Below, piece by piece: positions 61,623-64,000 of a stretch of 64,000 nt of DNA (within the stretch, counting starts at the first letter, position 1; each line of letters opens with the position of its first letter). The notes beneath the pieces were generated by a model. The model searched no databases. It saw only the letters and a program-made list of their open reading frames with translations, and was not told the origin of the DNA. Source of the DNA: Nonomuraea roseoviolacea subsp. carminata (GTDB lineage: Bacteria; Actinomycetota; Actinomycetes; Streptosporangiales; Streptosporangiaceae); the NCBI RefSeq assembly GCF_024172185.1, contig NZ_JAMZEC010000001.1, forward strand, positions 2,480,001 through 2,544,000. The letters are read 5' to 3'. A program made the translations under genes and the position numbers.

Positions 61623-63605
61623 GTGGATCATTCCAACCACACCGCCCTCCTGCAGACGGGCGGCCACAGCAAGGTCCCGGAGAGGATGCGTGAGCTGCTG
61701 GCGCGCGCCGCGCAGGACCACGTCTACGAGCAGCGCACGCAGGGGGCCGTCCTCGACGAGATCCGCCAGCGGCTCGAAGGCATGGAGTGGCTGCTGCGCG
61801 AGGTGCGCGAGCGGGAGCTCGGGGGGTTGAGCGGCACGCTGGAGACGGTGAGCGGGCGCCTCGACGACATCGCCGCCAAGCCGCCCATGTGGGCCGAGGG
61901 CCTCGCCCAGCACGTCGAGGCGGTGCGCGACCACGTGGACGCCGTCGGCTCGCAGGTGGGCTCCGTGGACGCCCGGGTGGAGTCGGTCCAGCAGCGCGTC
62001 GCGCCCGTGGTGGAGCTGCCGAACATCTGGGACGACCTGACCACCATCGGCGGCGGCGTCGAGGAGACGCTGAAACGACTCCAGGCGGTCCTGGACGGCG
62101 GTGAGGGCATCGCCAGGCGGATGGGCGAGTTCGCGGCCGTCATGGCGCAGCTCGGCTCCAGCATGGAGGCCGCGGCGAGCCGGTTCACCCGGCTCGACAG
62201 GTCGCTCGCCGAGCTGACGGCGCGTACGGACCGGGTCGAAAGCCTGGTGGCCGGCCTGTCGGACGGGCTGTCCGCGGGGCTGTCGGACGGCCTGGACGAC
62301 CGGCTGTCCGCCGCCGCCGAGCAGGCCGGCGCCCGGGCCGCCGCGGTCGGCGAGCAGGTCAACGCGCACGTGGACGCCGTCGCCGAGCGGCTGACCGCGC
62401 ACGTGGACATCCTCACGGGCCAGGTGAGCGCCGTGACCGACCGGCTCACGACCGCCGAGCAGCGGCTGGCGGCGCGGCTGGAGGAGACGCGGCAGGAGCT
62501 CGCCGCGAGCCTGGAGGAGACCCAGCAGCACGTCTCGGTCCGCCTGGAGGAGACCCAGCAGCAGGTGGCCGGGCGGCTCGACGAGCTCGACGCGCGCATG
62601 GAGGGGGTCGAGAGCCGCCTGGGCGGGGTCGACTCCCGGCTGGGGGCGGTGGACAAGCGGATCGTCTCGCTGGACGGCCAGCTCGGCGCCCTGGACGGCC
62701 GGGTGGACGGCCGCTTCACCACGCTCGACGGCCGCCTGAGCACGCTCGACGAGCGCGCGGCGGCCGCCGGTGAGCTGCTGGGCGGCGTGGACGGCCGCGT
62801 GGCCGCGATGGAGCAGCGGGTGGCCGGCATGGACCAGCGGGTGGCGGCGGTGGACCAGCACCTCGGCGAGAGCTCGACCCGCAACGAGGCCCGCTTCAAC
62901 CACCTCGACAACGACCTGGAGTCGCTGGACGAGCGGCTGAACGAGGTCGAGGAGCACCTGACGACCCGCTTCGACGCCGTGGACAGCACGGTGACGGGCC
63001 GGTTCACGACCGTCGACACGAAGCTGGCGGCCGGGTTCGACGGGGTCACGGGCCGGCTCGACCGCAGCGACAGCGCCATGGCCGCGCACTTCGCCACGGT
63101 CGACGCCAACCTGTCGGCCCGCTTCGACACGATGGACGGGCGCCTGCAGACGGTGGACGGGCTCGCCGGCCGCCTCGACGCCGTGGACACCGGACTGGCG
63201 GCGAGGTTCGACCAGGTGGGCACGAGCATCCAGAGCAGCATGCAGGCCCGCTTCGACGGCGTGGAGCGGCACCTGAGCGACCTGTCCACCCGCGCCGAGC
63301 AGTCGGGCGAGCAGCTGGAGACGGTGGACGACCACCTGGAGGCGGTCAACCAGCGGGTGAGCCAGCTCCCGGTGACGCTCGGGATCGGCGAGCGGATCGA
63401 GGAGGCGATCGCCGCCCGCTCGGCCGAGGAGGCCGAGCGGCTCGCGTCGGCGGCGGGCGCGCTCACGGAGCTGGTGCAGGCGCGGCCCGACCGCGAGGAG
63501 CTCAACCGCACCGCGAGCGACCTCACCAAGCGCCTCGGCTCGCTGGAGGAGACCATGCTCGCGCTGGCCGAGGCGCTCCTGCGTCCCACCCGGTCCAAGG
63601 ACTGA
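61623..63605 (+). CDS. Long coiled-coil protein of unknown function
   Basis: A 660-residue, almost wholly helical protein. From about residue 90 to 560 it is built of heptad/hendecad units such as SRLGGVDSRLGAVD, GRFTTLDGRLSTLD and ARFDTMDGRLQTVD. There is no signal peptide, membrane span or Cys. The N-terminal 60 residues (RMRELLARAAQDHVYEQRTQGAVLDEIRQRLEGMEWLLRE) are a separate helix pair. It may be a filament-forming or scaffold protein. GTG 61623 has AAGGAG 8 nt upstream. Confidence 0.75.
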   Translation: MDHSNHTALLQTGGHSKVPERMRELLARAAQDHVYEQRTQGAVLDEIRQRLEGMEWLLREVRERELGGLSGTLETVSGRLDDIAAKPPMWAEGLAQHVEAVRDHVDAVGSQVGSVDARVESVQQRVAPVVELPNIWDDLTTIGGGVEETLKRLQAVLDGGEGIARRMGEFAAVMAQLGSSMEAAASRFTRLDRSLAELTARTDRVESLVAGLSDGLSAGLSDGLDDRLSAAAEQAGARAAAVGEQVNAHVDAVAERLTAHVDILTGQVSAVTDRLTTAEQRLAARLEETRQELAASLEETQQHVSVRLEETQQQVAGRLDELDARMEGVESRLGGVDSRLGAVDKRIVSLDGQLGALDGRVDGRFTTLDGRLSTLDERAAAAGELLGGVDGRVAAMEQRVAGMDQRVAAVDQHLGESSTRNEARFNHLDNDLESLDERLNEVEEHLTTRFDAVDSTVTGRFTTVDTKLAAGFDGVTGRLDRSDSAMAAHFATVDANLSARFDTMDGRLQTVDGLAGRLDAVDTGLAARFDQVGTSIQSSMQARFDGVERHLSDLSTRAEQSGEQLETVDDHLEAVNQRVSQLPVTLGIGERIEEAIAARSAEEAERLASAAGALTELVQARPDREELNRTASDLTKRLGSLEETMLALAEALLRPTRSKD

Positions 63606-63610
63606 TCTTC

Positions 63611-63683
63611 TGTTACGGCACAGCCGACGTCGGCTCGCCTCTGTCGCCGGTCTTTTGGATGTGTTACGGCACGGCCGACGTCA
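63611..63683. repeat. Direct repeat with palindromic GCCGACGTCGGC core
   Basis: TGTTACGGCAC(A/G)GCCGACGTC occurs near 63611 and again near 63662, 51 bp apart. The first copy continues into the 14-bp palindrome AGCCGACGTCGGCT. A third GCCGACGTCGG lies near 63691. It follows the coiled-coil stop. The rest of 63606-63885 is non-coding. Confidence 0.7.
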
Positions 63684-63843
63684 CGCGCACGCGCCGACGT
63701 CGGTTGCCGTCTGTCATGGCCGGTCGTGAGGGCTCACGGGGTGCTCGCCGTGACGGCGCGCATCCTCGGCCGCCCACGTGGTTCCGACGCGGGCCCGCGC
63801 CCGACACGGACGCCCCACCGGGAAGCCGGCCGGACGCCTCGCA

Positions 63844-63874
63844 CGTGGGGCGCCACGGACAAGGGCGCCCCACG
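63844..63874 (-). terminator. tsaD terminator
   Basis: CGTGGGGCGCC and GGCGCCCCACG form a perfect 11-bp stem with a 9-nt loop, 11 bp after the tsaD stop. Confidence 0.75.
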
Positions 63875-63885
63875 CCCGGCATGCC

Positions 63886-64000
63886 TCAGACGTGGACCGT
63901 GGTGATCGGCATCGACGAGTCGGCCGGGATCTCCAGGGTCGAGGGGGTGATGCCCGCGGCGACCAGGTCGGAGCCCAGGGCGGCCACCATGGCGCCGTTG
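63886..64000 (-). CDS. tsaD: tRNA threonylcarbamoyladenosine synthase TsaD, C-terminal end (partial)
   Basis: Only the last 38 codons are in the window. They read NGAMVAALGSDLVAAGITPS then PADSSMPITTVHV, the usual end of TsaD, which makes the t6A modification of ANN-decoding tRNAs. The neighbouring groESL agrees with tsaD-groES-groEL order in actinobacteria, though here two other genes lie between. Confidence 0.85.
   Translation of the reverse strand, partial: NGAMVAALGSDLVAAGITPSTLEIPADSSMPITTVHV

Noticed and set aside
63664-63882. 72-codon minus-strand ORF before tsaD's end
   Set aside because: It spans repeat palindromes and the tsaD terminator, with no protein-like composition.

Overview
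The window is very GC-rich DNA with GTG/TTG starts, ATGA/GTGA stop-start overlaps and few non-coding gaps. It carries actinobacterial marker genes: guaB/guaB3, a SigD-type sigma factor with an RsdA-like partner, DUF5319, groESL with a CIRCE operator, and an F420-type luciferase-like oxidoreductase. It reads as a chromosome segment of a filamentous actinomycete, perhaps of the Streptosporangiaceae/Nonomuraea type. The genus is inference only. No tRNA, rRNA, CRISPR array, insertion sequence or phage gene was seen.

Region 1 (1-16.3 kb) is a surface-glycan locus. It holds all six enzymes that make CMP-pseudaminic acid, in three translationally coupled pairs (pseH-pseI +, pseG-pseF -, pseB-pseC +). 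Two GT2 glycosyltransferases, a methyltransferase/coiled-coil protein and an unassigned protein with a GT-B-like motif accompany them. A divergent five-gene operon follows: acyl carrier protein, FabG-type reductase, AMP-forming ligase, LuxE-like acyl-protein synthetase, LuxC-like acyl reductase. It is a fatty-acyl reductase module with no luciferase genes, and it is the best candidate for an undescribed system. Its genes carry low-complexity in-frame inserts, and its ligase-luxE gap is a 27-nt tandem hairpin repeat.

Region 2 (16.3-31.6 kb) is mixed. A rifampicin phosphotransferase gene has a rifamycin-associated element (RAE) upstream. It is followed by a secreted polysaccharide deacetylase, a GT-C-like membrane protein, TetR plus an FAD monooxygenase, HxlR, guaA, three oxidoreductases (two SDRs and an aldehyde dehydrogenase), an Lrp regulator, a GNAT-like protein and a metallo-beta-lactamase-fold hydrolase.

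Region 3 (31.6-51.7 kb) holds a membrane Ser/Thr kinase next to a beta-propeller lipoprotein, a secreted peptidase-type hydrolase, an LLM oxidoreductase, two MFS exporters, an ArsC-like protein, a small crystallin-like secreted protein and glpD. It also contains an amino-sugar catabolic operon (DeoR regulator; SIS deaminase/isomerase, NagA/AgaA, PfkB kinase, class II aldolase). Two gene remnants lie here, one of an ECF sigma factor and a weaker one of an S24-like protein.

Region 4 (51.7-64 kb) is a conserved housekeeping block: guaB3-guaB, a TrmB/LuxR-like regulator, DUF5319, RsdA-like, SigD/ShbA-like, groEL-groES, a THUMP-like methyltransferase, a long coiled-coil protein and the end of tsaD. 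Its order parallels the M. tuberculosis guaB3-guaB2-Rv3412-rsdA-sigD-...-groEL1-groES-tsaD block, without the whiB3 homologue. The guaB leader has attenuator-like hairpins.
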